Source: Arbacia lixula
Lineage: Eukaryota; Echinodermata; Echinoidea; Arbacioida; Arbaciidae
Assembly (NCBI GenBank): GCA_963669155.1
Contig: OZ022596.1
Location: 13,412,703 to 13,476,702, forward strand
Direction: 5' to 3'
Length of the DNA: 64,000 nt
Part shown: piece after piece, positions 44,091 through 56,561 of the stretch
Numbering within the stretch: position 1 is the first letter of the stretch
Layout of the letters: every line of letters begins with the position of its first letter
Translations under genes and position numbers: made by a program
The notes under the pieces: model-generated
Seen by the model: only the letters and a program-made list of their open reading frames with translations
Database searches by the model: none
Told to the model about the DNA's origin: nothing

Positions 44091-44385
44091 TACTATAGTC
44101 GGTCAAGAGGTGGCGCTCTTCCATCTATCACACGCTTTGCTCATGTTTTGAAAATTAAACTCGAGTTTCCTTTTATGAATTAGATGCAAACATAATTCGG
44201 TGAACGTATGTGAATTTGTAGTGTAAAACATGCAATGATAGCACACGGCGAGTAAATGTGTAGTTTTCAAGAAGTTATATTAATTCATGAGAGTATGTAA
44301 CGGATTAACAGTACAAGTGTGTGTTGGTGTACAGTTATGTAGAAGGGTTGTTTGGATTATAATCCAAACCAAAAGTCAGACAGAC

Positions 44386-44468
44386 AGACAGACAGACAGA
44401 CACACACACACACACACACACACATACACACACACACACACACACATACACACACACACACACACATA
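44386..44468. repeat. (GACA)n-(CA)n microsatellite
   Basis: A short GACA run passes into about 65 bp of CA units. Confidence 0.95.
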
Positions 44469-45047
44469 CTCACCCTCTATCACCCACTGTCCTTTGACTT
44501 TCTATTTTTCTTGTTATGTCTCGCGTTATTTTCTGCCCCTCTCTGTAGTGACTTTGCTTTTGTATCTGTCTCCTCTTCATTTCCTTTTATTTCGTTATCT
44601 TATTATTTTTTAAAGTTGTTTTTGTGACATCAAAATGCTATGAATTGCATCTATTTCAGTTGTCTGCATAACAAACATCTTAGTTTAAATTGAAAAAAAT
44701 ATATATATATATAGTTGTACAACTGCTTACTGTACAAGGTTAGGGATATTAATATTTTCATCCAACGCACAAGAACATGACCATTTAGATATCACATTTT
44801 ATTGGTGTTAGAAAGAGTGTTGTACCATGTACATTGCTGTAAATGTAAATAATTCTGCTTCATAGGTGTGAGACGTAAGTTGATTTCATGACATCGAATT
44901 TTATTTTTGATAGGCCATTTATTGTGAAAACAATCAATATTCTAGTAATATAATATACATTTTAATATTAAAATGAATTTTGCAGTACCTATTGCATGCG
45001 TTTGTTATGTTTCTTGCTTGGATTGCACTTTACAATATGAGGAGCAA
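44469..45047. other. No gene seen
   Basis: AT-rich, with a short (AT)n near 44698-44712. Confidence 0.5.
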
Positions 45048-45060
45048 TATATAGAGATAC

Positions 45061-45150
<90 letters not shown>

Positions 45151-45241
45151 AGAAAGAGAGAGAGACAGATAGACATATACACAGAGAGAGAGAGAAAGAG
45201 AGTCAGAGAGAGAAAGAGATAGAGAGAGGGAGGGGGGAGAC

Positions 45242-45275
<34 letters not shown>

Positions 45276-45285
45276 GAAGAGAGAA

Positions 45286-45330
<45 letters not shown>

Positions 45331-45348
45331 TTGTGGGGGGGGGGGGGG
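45048..45348. repeat. (GA)n microsatellite ending in poly-G
   Basis: About 280 bp of imperfect GA with a terminal G run, giving Arg/Glu and Ser/Leu artefact frames. Confidence 0.95.
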
Positions 45349-46059
45349 CAGACTATCAGAGAGAAAAGGCGCATAATCAGAACTCTCTTAAAGGGGTGAC
45401 ATAAAAGTTATCCTTTCATCATTATAATCTGTATTTTTTAAATCTTAACTATGAAGATAGCAATACAGCATGACAATCCCGAGTGGTCGACCTCTACATA
45501 GCTTTACTTGATGAGCCCTGATCGTGCTACTTATGGATTATTTCTGCCCTAATCTGACAAAAGGAAGCAACTAACAAAAGAGACTTTTCTTGTAAATGAG
45601 CAAAATGTGTCTGTCACTTGCATTGACATCAGTGCAACACCAAGTCACATTCGATTGAATATCTCGCAGCAAAATTGATATTTCTTGACCAGATTTTGGC
45701 CGTCAGTAGGGAATGCCGGGTGCAATCTAAGAATACAAATAACCCAGATTTGAATGACTTGTCACTTGCTTCATTTTGTCAGAGTAGGGCAGATTTCTCC
45801 ACATATAGACACAAATCCCATCAAGCAACATATTATCTGGCCCGAAAAGTGGGAAGGGCTAGTATAGTTATGCTTAAAGATAAAGCAAGAATGAACGGGG
45901 AGGGGGAGGATAAGCCCTTTTAAGTAATTACAGTCACTATTTTGTTCCAATATGTTTTGTGTGTACATGTGTTCTGACTTGTTACGCTTAACGTTATCCA
46001 ACTAGAAATATTTGACTCATTCCTCCATTCAAAGACATAATATATCTGTGTAGACATGA
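45349..46059. other. No gene seen
   Basis: Open frames are short. Nothing is recognised. Confidence 0.5.
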
Positions 46060-46401
46060 AGTTTTATCTACTACATGTACTAGTAATTCAAGGGCATGCA
46101 TAGGCTTCAGCCTATGCCATCTCGGCTTCCATGAACTCAGCACCTCCAGCTTGGCTGTCCTCAGCTGACTAACGCTATCAAGGCCAGTGTCATTCATTAG
46201 TACACTAAGTCAGTGGCCCGACTGCTCCCTTTTTTTTTTAGTACACTGTTTAGGCTCCCAGAGTATGAGGGGATTCGCAGATAGTTCAGGGTGTCGCACA
46301 CAGCGTCCCGTTACTTTCATCCTCCTTTCACGCACTTTGATAGACACTTTTGGCAGAGCACCATATAAATTGATATTTCGTATGAAGTCACACCAGCACA
46401 C
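46060..46401 (-). pseudogene. LINE RT C-terminal remnant, RTE-like
   Basis: Two adjacent minus-strand frames (46401-46210, then 46197 leftward) together read like the end of an endonuclease-RT: LYGALPKVSIKVRERRMKVTG, CVRHPELSANPLILWEPKQ, then a frame change and DTGLDSVSQLRTAKLEVLSSWK. This LYG-LP, RERR, C-RHPE, LWEP order is familiar from RTE-type LINEs. It is frame-broken and truncated at both ends. Confidence 0.45.
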
Positions 46402-46616
46402 ATTAAAGAGCTATGCTAATCACGCGTGTGTACACTCCATCCAGGACAGATTCAACTGTTACAACAAAAAAGTCGGCGTTTTATGTCATCTAACTTATCT
46501 AGCACTACGAGGAACCCAACACCTATGTCATAGGGTCCTACGTCGAGCTATTATAGCATCGGTGCCAAAGGCGTGGGTTTCCTCATAGGGATAGAAACTT
46601 ATCGTGATACCGTGTC

Positions 46617-46928
46617 GTGTTCATTCTTCGTAATAAAGCCATACGTGTTCAGTTTAAAATCCTCACTCTTGTATTCAAATGCTTATGTGGAAATGCTCCT
46701 GTCTATCTTACTGAACTCATCAAACCATACCAGCCTACTCGTAATCTTCGTTCTCAATCAAAAAATCTTCTTTCTGAAATTCGTGTAAAATCTAAGACAT
46801 TCGGTGATAGAGCTTTTGCAAATACGGCACCCAAATTATGGAATAACCTCCCCCAAGGCATTAGATCATTGACAGACTTCGATCAATTCAAATCAAAACT
46901 AAAGACGCATCTGTTTGATAATTATTAG
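46617..46928 (+). pseudogene. LINE reverse transcriptase C-terminal fragment
   Basis: About 103 codons: VQFKILTLVFKCLCGNAPVYL, LRSQSKNLLSEI, FGDRAFANTAPKLWNNLP, FKSKLKTHLF. It is the extreme C-terminus of a CR1/L2-type RT, 5'-truncated, and nearly identical to 52645-52914. Confidence 0.85.
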
Positions 46929-47360
46929 TTATTTTCAAATTTTCAAATTCTCACATAATCAATTTTCACTTTCAAACGCATACAGTTGGCAGCAAAATTA
47001 TTCAACCCCCCTCTCATTTTTGACATTCTGTCACAATGAATAATATTGCAGCAGCAGATTTCTCCTAAACCATTAAGATAGTTAGCATACAGTTAATTAC
47101 TAAAGAATACCGGAGAAAAAAATCAAATTTTACTGCATAGGTCATCTGAAATTGCAATTTGCGCCCAAAAAGCTTGTTGCAAAATTATTCAACCCCCTGT
47201 TTTACACACAGGAAACGAATGCACAAATAATGACAATTTCACAGCCAGTGCATATCTTCTGAGGAGAATGCTGATTTTATTTATCCTCCACCTGAAACTC
47301 GAACCTTTATATGCACAACTAACAAGTTGTAACATTATTCAAGCCAGATGGGTGTGTCTC

Positions 47361-47590
47361 TTAGTATTTTGTGCAGCATCCATTTGGTGCAATGACCTCC
47401 TGCAGACGAGATGAATAGCCTCCCACAAGCTTTTCACAACGCTCCTTGGAGATGTTAGCCCATTCCTCTTGCGCAATGGTCTTAAGGTAATCGATGCATG
47501 TAGGTCTACGTTCTGCAACAGCTTTCTTCAGATCCCACCACAAATTATCTTTTGGGTTTAGGTCTGGAGACTGTGATGGTCACTCAAGGT
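47361..47590 (-). pseudogene. Tc1 transposase C-terminal fragment, left arm
   Basis: Reading leftward: PSQSPDLNP, LWWDLKKAVAERRP, AQEEWANISKERCEKLV, then APNGCCTKY and stop. This is the C-terminal part of a Tc1 DDE transposase (the SPDLNPIEN-LW region holds the third catalytic acid in this family; here IE is KD). A TGA precedes PSQ where Trp is usual. The rest is absent. Confidence 0.85.
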
Positions 47591-47597
47591 GGGCAAG

Positions 47598-47703
47598 AGG
47601 AATGGGCTAACACCCCCAAGGAGCGTTGTGAGAAGCTTGTGAGAGGCTATTCATCTCGTCTGCAGGAGGTCATTGCACCAAATGGATGCTGCACAAAATA
47701 CTA
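47598..47703 (+). pseudogene. Tc1 transposase C-terminal fragment, right arm
   Basis: EEWANTPKERCEKLVRGYSS to APNGCCTKY and stop, on the opposite strand from the left-arm copy and differing at a few residues. It confirms that the element is an inverted duplication of one end. Confidence 0.85.
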
Positions 47704-48150
47704 AGAGACACACCCATCTGGCTTGAATAATGTTACAACTTGTTAGTTGTGCATATAAAGGTTCGAGTTTCAGGTGGAGGATAAATAAAATCAGCGTTCT
47801 CCTCAGAAGATATGCACTGGCTGTGAAATTGTCATTATTTGTGCATTCGTTTCCTGTGTGTAAAACAGGGGGTTGAATAATTTTGCAACATGCTTTTTGG
47901 GCGCAAATTGCAATTTCAGATGACCTAAGCAGTAAAATTTGATTTTTTCTGCGGTATTCTTTACTAATTAACTGTCTGCTAACTATCTTAATGGTTTAGT
48001 AGCAATCTGCTGCTACAATATTATTCATTATGACAGAATGTCAAAAATGAGAGGGGGGTTGAATAATTTTGCTGCCAACTGTAGAGACTATTTGAATGGT
48101 ATTATGCGTCTCTAAGAATTGAATATTATTATTATTATTATTACAGACAA

Positions 48151-50264
48151 TTATTCATTTTATATACAAACCGCTTACACAAGGAAGAGGTAAGACTTAA
48201 CATGCAACTAGACTTTTTTCAAGGAGTCCCCACGCTCCGCATTTAGCACGTACGGTAACGCGTCGGAAATGTCAGTATTGCCACTTGAAAGACTATCAGT
48301 GTACAGATGGTTTATGTGCGCATGCGCGTGGACTTACATATCGCCAGCCGCGAACATTGCTATCGGCATCGCGAATCTGTGTACATGTATACGTACATAG
48401 TACAACATGTACAAGTGTATCGTCGTCTGCTAACAAAGAATCTGACTCAAAGTGGACAATGGAATTTAAATAATGCTCACTGGGTCTTGGGTAATATGGA
48501 TAGACTACTAGTTAATTTGGGTTAATCTTTTCCAAATTCATAATGATTGTGTTCAGGCTTTTTTGGCTACCTATGGGCTTTATATTGGATTAAAATGATT
48601 CAGAAAGTTGTATAATGGGCTCATTCTTAGTTCAAGTTCACGTCGATCAAAATCTATGATTATATTCACATGCACTTATATCCAAGATGAAGAAAGGATC
48701 CAGATGCTATCTTAAAATACATATGTATAGATATGTACTCTTAGTTTGTCTGAGATATTGATGTAATAATTCATTCATTCATTCAATTTAAAAACTTAAT
48801 TGCAGTCACTGCAACATACAGTTTATGAAGTGGCCTACATCAAAAAGAAGTAACAGTTAGCAATATGAATCGATGAAATGCAAAATATTCAGAATGCACT
48901 TAAAAGCAAATTAATAATTATGTTATTATGAGATGAGAGGGGAGGAGAGAGAAAGAGGGGAGAGAATGCAAGTCTTGCGAGGTTCAAGTGCATGTCAGAC
49001 ACCGGAACAGCAGACGGCAAAGCCAAACGCGGTACCGATGGCAACGGTAGTACTACATTGTACTATTAATACACGTGGTGAGAATCGCGGTCGGGCGTCA
49101 GGCATGGATGATCTTAATCAATACAATAATTCATATTTGCCGCAGCGTATCTCACTACTCTTGTACACGGTTGTCTCTGCAAGGCGAAACCGGCAAGGTA
49201 ACTCTTGTACCCGTATGACATATTCTATTGATTTGCACCTCTCGTGTTATTGTTTGACGCTGGCTTTATTGCAACCAGCGGCAGCGGTGGGACTGGTATA
49301 CAGAAAGGAACTATACCGGACCCGGAAACGACACGTAGCACAACAACCATTTCATACATACCATTGTATAGCAATGGTAGACCTACGTCATCTCGCGGGC
49401 GCTTCTTGTACATTAGTCATGATCGTTGTGTGTAAATGATGCGAACTCTTATCACCACAAATATGCGTTTCATTCCTTGCGTAATGCAGAAGAATGAAAA
49501 ATAACGTCCAGGAATATGCGCTCGTCAGCCTAGCGATTAAGGTTCCGGTAAAGCAATAGGCGACGGGAATTCCACTGCGAATAACTTCCGAGTCCAGCCC
49601 GTTGGTCAAATTTCAGCAAAGAACTTTGGAAACTTGGCCGATCATCTGGTACCCATACAGGTCATACTACTACTAAACCACGTATTTACGGTGAGTTTTA
49701 ACAATTTTTCTCTTTCTTTGTAACCAACGTTTCTAGGCTAATTGCGTGGATGTATTGCGTGTATGGACCCAACCACTGTTACCACGGTTAAATCTGGACA
49801 CATGGACTGATCATCTGTTCATCGTTACTGCATGTATTGCTACGTTTCCACTAGATCATGATTCGCATCACAATGGAAACTGTGGCGCGAATCGTGACTT
49901 TACGGTGGTGTACCTATCATATCTTGAGGTCAGTCAATCGGTCAATCGGGTTGATCACAGATAACATTTTGATGGTCCGAGACTCGTGCTATGATCATTA
50001 CAATTTATTGCTATTTTGATTATTGCACCAAATCGTATGGAGGCTCGACCGGTCGCATTAAATCCTGTACCTCTAAATTGTGGGCATCGGGATCAACCTT
50101 GGACACGACCAACCCCACGTATGGTCAGGGTGCACTGCACGATCGTCTACAACCTCTAACGATCTGTAAGCTTATGTTACCATTGCACATGTACAGAAGG
50201 TTTCCACTGTCGTGCGATTATACAAACCCCTTGATCAGGTACGAATGGCCAGCCATGTGGCCGT
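48151..50264. other. No recognised gene
   Basis: The 48930-50260 part has balanced composition and several overlapping frames (for example 48933-49439 plus), none of which I recognise. The frames disagree about which would be coding, and no splice model emerged. Confidence 0.4.
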
Positions 50265-50272
50265 GATCGTAC

Positions 50273-50985
50273 CAGGGATGTGTTATGGAAGGATATGAAG
50301 CAATTTTCTTCCTTTGAACCCATGTGCCAAGCCGCTGAAAAGTTATGTGTTCTCAACAGGTGCTGTTCAGGTGTTTGAACAATTATGAACATGATTGTGT
50401 GGCAACGGCGAGAACAAAAGAAATGTACAGTCTCATTTCGCTTGTCCCGTTCTGTTAATGGCATTAATACTTCCATGAGCATAACAGGTATCAGCAAACG
50501 CAAATAAACAAGTTTTTCAAGTGAAATATCTCTGTTTCACGCAAACACACACAAACGCCGTTAATGATAATACACAGCTTAATATATCATTTTGAGAGTG
50601 GTTGAATTCCCCAAATGCACAAGTTGTCGGAAAGTGAAGAAATTGGTCAATTTTGTAAGTAATACAAATAGCTTTTATGTCCGATTTTTAATGATTCCTC
50701 AATACTTTTCGAAACAAAAGCAGAGTAAAGGATCTGTCATTATCTGCCGTTAACTTCCTTAAAGTTTGCAAACAAATTTGTCAAAAACAAAACGTCTACA
50801 GATAAATGGGAAATTAAAGAAATTTCAGAAATTTTAAAATCAGCTAAATGTCGGCTCGGCACATGGAACATCAAAGCATTGTCATGATTATGGAATTCTT
50901 TTGACATTCATGAGCACGATTTAGAACCCATACAGATGTTTGCATATATTATGCTCGAGTTTCTACTCCTTCGTAACACCTCCCT
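50273..50985. mobile_element. hAT-type MITE, 713 bp, best-preserved copy
   Basis: Starts CAGGGATGTGTTATGGAAGGA and ends CTCCTTCGTAACACCTCCCT. Perfect 8-bp direct repeats GATCGTAC lie at 50265-50272 and 50986-50993. The 8-bp duplication and CAGGG ends are standard hAT traits. No transposase is present. Confidence 0.85.
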
Positions 50986-50993
50986 GATCGTAC

Positions 50994-52639
50994 GTAGCGG
51001 ATTGCATAATGACATACAGCCACGAATAACAGGTAGCAGTAGAAGCGGTCAGACTAGGTTAAAGACAGGGTGTCCCTTTTGCTGGCAAAAAGAAACGTGT
51101 AAAGGCAACGGAAAAAGGAACAAGATACTACAACTTCCCTCGAATTAAAGAAGTGGAGTAAGACTATAAGCGAAATTTGAGCGATCGTTAGATTTTGAGG
51201 AGGTTTTGGGCTGGTCGTCCGAAATCTATAGGCTGGAGACCGGAGACCGCGCTGCTCAAATGAAACATGACCGCGGTGCCCGGCGCATCCCGCACTGATA
51301 GAAGCAATATCTTTATGAATGTAGACTACGGCCGCTACGTTTGAAACGTAAACATCAATGTTTTTCACTTTTACTGGAAAGGTTCGTGAGGCTATGGCTG
51401 TGAAATTTCACACACGTTATTGTTAAGGTAAACTGCTGTTTTCTGCTAAGTTTCATGCATTTTGCAGATGGGACACTCTGTATTTAAGGTTGGAGCACCT
51501 CATCAGAAAGAAGCAGACTTCACAAGCCAGACGCCAGGCCACAGTGTCTGTCATCATCGATTAGGGCGTGACATGTTTGATTTCTTTTCGTTTACACATA
51601 TTCATACTTCCAACATATGTAAATATCAATACTGTGGTGCATGTAGATTCTTTTACCTGGCGAGTTAACCCTTTATTTGTCAGATAAAGTTATTCATTTT
51701 GGTATTTGTCTGCATGACTCATATGGCACAAAAAGTATTAAGTAAAACCATTCATGTTAAGAGTTGCAATGGATGTTTAGGAATATATTGCATTGGGTAT
51801 GTTTGAGCATCTTTTATGTGTTAGGTATACCGAAAGATGAGGGTAAATCCACCTTTCATATTGTACGATGCTAAACGCAACGCACCGAAGTTAGGTAATA
51901 AATTGGGACAGAACCTTGCAATTGTAAATATAAAACATCAATTTAAGCACACATATTTAACTTCTGGTCCAGTTGAGAAGAATTTCTAACATATGGAACC
52001 ATAAGCTACGCATTTTTTTCCTCAAAGGGATAGTCCATTCAGAAGATATGTTGGTTTTAATAAAAGAAGAAACATGAAAGAAACATAATAGTGAAGTTTT
52101 GATTAAAATCAGTCAGGATAAGAGAATTACGTTTATCTTTAATTTTTATTTTGCGATCTCACGCGGGAGATGATTTCCCATATGTACTATTTTTTTTTTG
52201 AATATTCATTTTCTCAATAGGATATGCATCATTTACTTTGTACATTTGATGCATCGTTAGATACATGTTTTTACACCCCTACCTTTATGAAAAAATATAT
52301 TCCTTCATCAAAACAGATTATGAGCAATTTATTGAATCATACAGCATACAACAGGAGCGAGAACATCTCGCACATGACGTCACCGAATTGAAACTTTTTA
52401 AAATCGTAACTTATCTATCATTGACGGTTTTTCGTAAAACCTTTACTAATATGTTTCTTTTATGTGTTTACTTTTATTTAAATGAACTTAATTTCAAGAT
52501 AGACTTTCCCTTTAAAATATGACTAACATAATTTATTTCGTTAGAAGGAATTAGGCGTTCCATCTTAGTTTCAATTAGCCCGTTATGCGCTACACAAAAT
52601 ACTTCTTATTGGGATTTGTGTGCATTTAATACGCAAGAA
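50994..52639. other. No recognised gene
   Basis: 51040-51360 is locally CpG-richer, with a weak zinc-finger-like phrase (see rejected items). The rest is AT-rich. Confidence 0.4.
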
Positions 52640-53050
52640 AGCATTTGAGTGTTCAGTTTAAAATTCTCATTCTTGTTTTCAAATGCCTACGTGGAAATGC
52701 TCCTGTCTATCTTACTGAACTCATCAAACGATACCAGCCAAGTCGTAATCTTCGTTCTCAATCAGAAAATCTTCTCTCTGAAATTTGTGTAAAATCTAAG
52801 ACATTCGGTGATAGAGCTTTTGCAAATACGGCACCCAAATTATGGAATAACCTCCCCCAAGTCATTAGATCATTGACAGACTTCGATCAATTCAAATTTA
52901 TACTAAAGGCGTAGCTGTTTGATAATTATTGGTTATTTTAAATTTCTCACATAATCAATTTTTACTTTCACAGGCATAGAGACTATTTGAATGGTATTAT
53001 GCGTCACTAAGAGTTGATTATTATCATTATCATTATTATTCTTCTTCTTA
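52640..53050 (+). mobile_element. CR1/L2-like LINE 3' end, uninterrupted copy
   Basis: RT C-terminal codons (52645-52914), the 3'UTR, and an (ATT/ATC)n tail. Truncated at the same place as the 46.6-kb copy. It holds the empty TA site at 52977-52978 for the Tc1 foldback element. Confidence 0.85.
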
Positions 53051-53659
53051 TTATTATTACTATTAATTTCATTATTGTTATGATCATTATCATTATGACG
53101 CAGACATAATTTTCAATACACTAGTTGACCATCAGTAGGTAAGATGATGGCTGCCAAAGTGACCAGTCTTCTTTCGCTAGAAACGAATGACATGATACAA
53201 TGACCTAAACCTTTATATGAATCTATTTCACTTTTTTGATTGTTTTTAAATGATCATACCCTACGAAAAATAATTCAACACATTCATAAATCGTCAAATC
53301 TGAATGATCTCTTTGTATGCTATTAACAGACCTACATGCTTATTAACACACAGACACACGACTCATATTGACACAAGTTTGGTAGATATACCACGCCCTG
53401 TTCAACGTTACATGTTGTCTGCAAAATGACCTCTTCGCTGTGGCCGCTCTTAAGAGTCCCCATAGACACGATTAATATTGACTATACACGTTCTTTTCAG
53501 ACCAATTTCAATGTAATTCTACCTACATATGAAGACCAGCTCATATAGCCCAGATTCCCGTGACGTAGTCTGTAAAGAAAGACGCGTTTCACACACACGA
53601 TTCAGGGGCTGTGGTCACGTAACTATTGTACGTTTCTGGCATGCTTGCAGTGTCGAATC
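53051..53659. other. No gene seen
   Basis: AT-rich single-copy-looking sequence. Confidence 0.5.
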
Positions 53660-55374
53660 GGGGATATGTTATGGGAGGATATGAAACAATGTTCTTTCTT
53701 TGAGCCCATGCGTGGCACCGCCGAAAAATTATGTGGTCTCAGCATGTACTCTTCACGTGTTTTAACAATAACGAACAGGATTGCCTAGCAACGGTTTCTC
53801 AGAGAGAACAATAGAAATGTAGAGTCTTATTTCGCTTGTCCACTTCTATTAAGTTGCATCAGTACTTTTGTGAGGAAAAGAGATATCAGCGAACAAAATT
53901 TTTTTTAAGTAGAATATCTCAGCTGCAGGCAAATTCACGCAAACTCTGTTATGAAAATAAACAGCTTGATATATAATTTTGATAATGATTGAATCCGACA
54001 TTTCCGGAAATCTCCGGAAAGTGAAGAAATTTGTTAATTATGTAAGTAAGAATATTAATATAATATTGACTGGCTTTGAGGGGGATACGACCTATATTGC
54101 CAGAACTGAATTCATATTGCCCGAGTCGAAGACGAGGGAATTATGGATTCAGTGAGGGCAATATCGGTCGTATCTCCCGGAAGTAAGAGCCTGTTAATAT
54201 TATTACTATTATCCACATCAGACATCTAGAGCGAATAATTCACAATTTCTATAGCTTCCCATTTTTAATACTTACTTACTACCAGTACCAAGAAACTATT
54301 AAGCGCAAAAGTTAAAACATTTTTTGATACAAATTATAGATTTTCTTCAGTTCTACTGTTGCTGCTTTAAACACCACGTTGACATCGATCATTTCTGAAT
54401 GTACTGACTTCAAATGTCGATTGATACCTGCACGAATGCTGTGTAACGATGTAGTCTTAATGAATTCCATCAGCTCGGCGCACTTCCACGTAAAATTAAT
54501 TGGCTATAACACGGATGATAAAGTCTTGATATCTGCAGTTTAAACATCAACATCCAGACGTTTTTCCATAAAATATTCCTTGAATATCGTTATTGCTTGC
54601 AGGGTTGCTTTCTTCGTGTTCTGTGCATCTTTGTTTTATACATCATTAAATTCCTGATCATCGAAAGACGCAAATGTTCTTGCACAGGGCGCTGCCATTT
54701 TGCTTGTTTGTTGACAACACAAATTTTCAAATTTCCCACGCAGCGCCAGCTAAGTCTGGAGGCGATCGCCTGCTCATTTTACCTGTAAACGTATGGGAAA
54801 TGGCACTCGTTCGCGCGCTTATCGCGGAGCTTTGCCTGCCAAGAACGCAATCCCTGTCTGATTGAAAAACTCCCGGATGTTAGACCAGGGACAATACAAG
54901 ACAATATTTCCCGTTTTATTACACGTAAAGTCCATAAGCTTTTGTGAAAGATGGTAATATTGTCAATATTACCATCTTTGCCCCATCTACACTGGAAATG
55001 AGGGGAATATGATTTTGTAAAACCACCGCTCAGATATCTGATACGAATAATAATAATATCTTATATCTCCGTTTGTGAATCATTCGACAGTTCTTTAGAA
55101 GAAAACGAATACAGGATCTTTAGTGATGTTTCCCGTAACTTTCTTAAAAATTAAGAAAAAAAATGTGATAAGAAACACAGTTTCGAGAAACAAAACAGGG
55201 AATTAAAGATAGTGCTTTCCAAGTTGACAGCAGCAAAATGACAGTGCCGCGCATGTGACATCAAAGCATTGCAGTGATTGTGGAATGCTTTTGATATTCA
55301 TTAGCACACTTTAGCATCCATACAGATGTTTGAATATATTATGGTTGAGTCTCCTCCTTCCTAACACATCGCTG
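53660..55374. mobile_element. hAT-type MITE containing a second insertion
   Basis: The family sequence runs 53660 to about 54052 and resumes at about 55060 through CTCCTTCCTAACACATCGCTG. It keeps the single CGCCG (53719-53723) that is duplicated around the CACAGTG element. Confidence 0.75.
54053..55058. mobile_element. Unclassified ~1-kb insertion in the hAT MITE
   Basis: It interrupts the host between GTAAGTAAGA and CTTATATCTCCG. Near its left end is an imperfect palindrome (about 54078-54178; GGGATACGACC..ATATTGCC versus GGGCAATATCGGTCGTATC). Near its right end is a perfect small hairpin, GATGGTAATATT-GTC-AATATTACCATC (54953-54979). Exact ends are obscured by AAT/TAT-rich edges. Confidence 0.5.
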
Positions 55375-55393
55375 GTAAAACTTCGAGAGTCGT

Positions 55394-56561
55394 GCTCTCT
55401 CTTTTATGTTTCAAATGTGTTTATTGAATTGTAAGGAGGGTCAATTTCAGAGGCTTACAGTATTTTTTGTTACTAATATGCGGCCAATAAGTCAAAACTG
55501 TCAAGTGATTTAAGTCGTGGCCATACTTAATTCATTTTTTTTTTATTAAAACATTGTAGCCAAGATAACGTATGTAACGTGCTAATAAGTAAGGAACAAA
55601 TGTCGAAGCCAGAATCGAATTCGTACAAATTTAGTTTAGCATTCATGTAATTAAATACTGCAGCTAAGGGGAAATTCGCACCACCTGCTCTCTCTTTTAT
55701 GTCTCAAATGTGTTTATTGAATTGTAAGGAGGGACAATTTCAGAGGCTTACAGTATTTTTTTTTTACTAATATGCGGCCAATAAGTCAAAACTGTTAAGT
55801 GATTTAAGTCGTGGCCATACTTAATTCATATTTTGTATTAAAACATTGTAGCCAAGATAACGTATGTAACGTGCTAATAAGTAAGGAACAAATGTCGAAG
55901 CCAGAATCGAATTCGTACAAATTTAGTTTAGCATTCATGTAATTAAATACTGCAGCTAAGGGGAAATTCGCACCACCTGCTCTCTCTTTTATGTCTCAAA
56001 TGTGTTTATTGAATTGTAAGGAGGGACAATTTCAGAGGCTTACAGTATTTTTTTTTACTAATATGCGGCCAATAAGTCAAAACTGTTAAGTGATTTAAGT
56101 CGTGGCCATACTTAATTCATATTTTGTATTAAAACATTGTAGCCAAGATAACGTATGTAACGTGCTAATAAGTAAGGAACAAATGTCGAAGCCAGAATCG
56201 AATTCGTACAAATTTAGTTTAGCATTCATGTAATTAAATACTGCAGCTAAGGGGAAATTCGCACCACCTGCTCTCTCTTTTATGTCTCAAATGTGTTTAT
56301 TGAATTGTAAGGAGGGACAATTTCAGAGGCTTACAGTATTTTTTTTTTACTAATATGCGGCCAATAAGTCAAAACTGTTAAGTGATTTAAGTCGTGGCCA
56401 TACTTAATTCATATTTTGTATTAAAAAATTGTAGCCAAGATAACGTATGTAACGTGTTAATAAGTAAGGAACAAAATGTCGAAGCCAGCATCGAATTCGT
56501 ACAAATTTAGTTAGCATTCATGTAATTAAATACTGCAGCTAAGGGGAAATTCGCACCACCT
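55394..56561. repeat. Four-copy tandem repeat, ~292-bp unit
   Basis: Units begin at 55394, 55687, 55979 and 56270. They are nearly identical, differing mainly in T-run length and a few substitutions; the last ends at 56561. No coding capacity. The near identity points to recent amplification or homogenisation. Confidence 0.95.

Larger units (their letters stand above)
46983..48081. mobile_element. Tc1/mariner foldback element (1099 bp)
   Basis: The ends are CAGTTGGCAGCAAAATTATT in inverted orientation, with TA on both sides (46981-46982 and 48082-48083). The arms (about 46983-47475 and 47598-48081) are highly similar inverted copies of one Tc1 3' end, around a spacer of about 120 bp. Each arm repeats GCAAAATTATTCAACCCCC about 190 bp inside the terminus, like the IR/DR ends of Sleeping Beauty-type elements. 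The empty site exists at 52977-52978. Confidence 0.9.
46600..48150 (+). mobile_element. CR1/L2-like LINE 3' end interrupted by a Tc1 foldback element
   Basis: RT C-terminal codons (46617-46928) and the start of the 3'UTR precede the insertion. The 3'UTR resumes at 48082 and ends in (ATT)n at about 48126-48142. The copy at 52640-53050 shows the uninterrupted order. Confidence 0.85.

Noticed and set aside
48933..50266. Several 60-170-codon frames in balanced sequence
   Set aside because: They overlap on both strands, show no recognised motif, and yield no consistent splice model.
51060..51200. THAP-like phrase (CPFCWQKE ... GTRYYNFPRIKE across two frames)
   Set aside because: It needs a frameshift, lacks the downstream Cys-x2-His and the conserved Trp in place, and is interrupted by stops. 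At best an unrecognisable relic.
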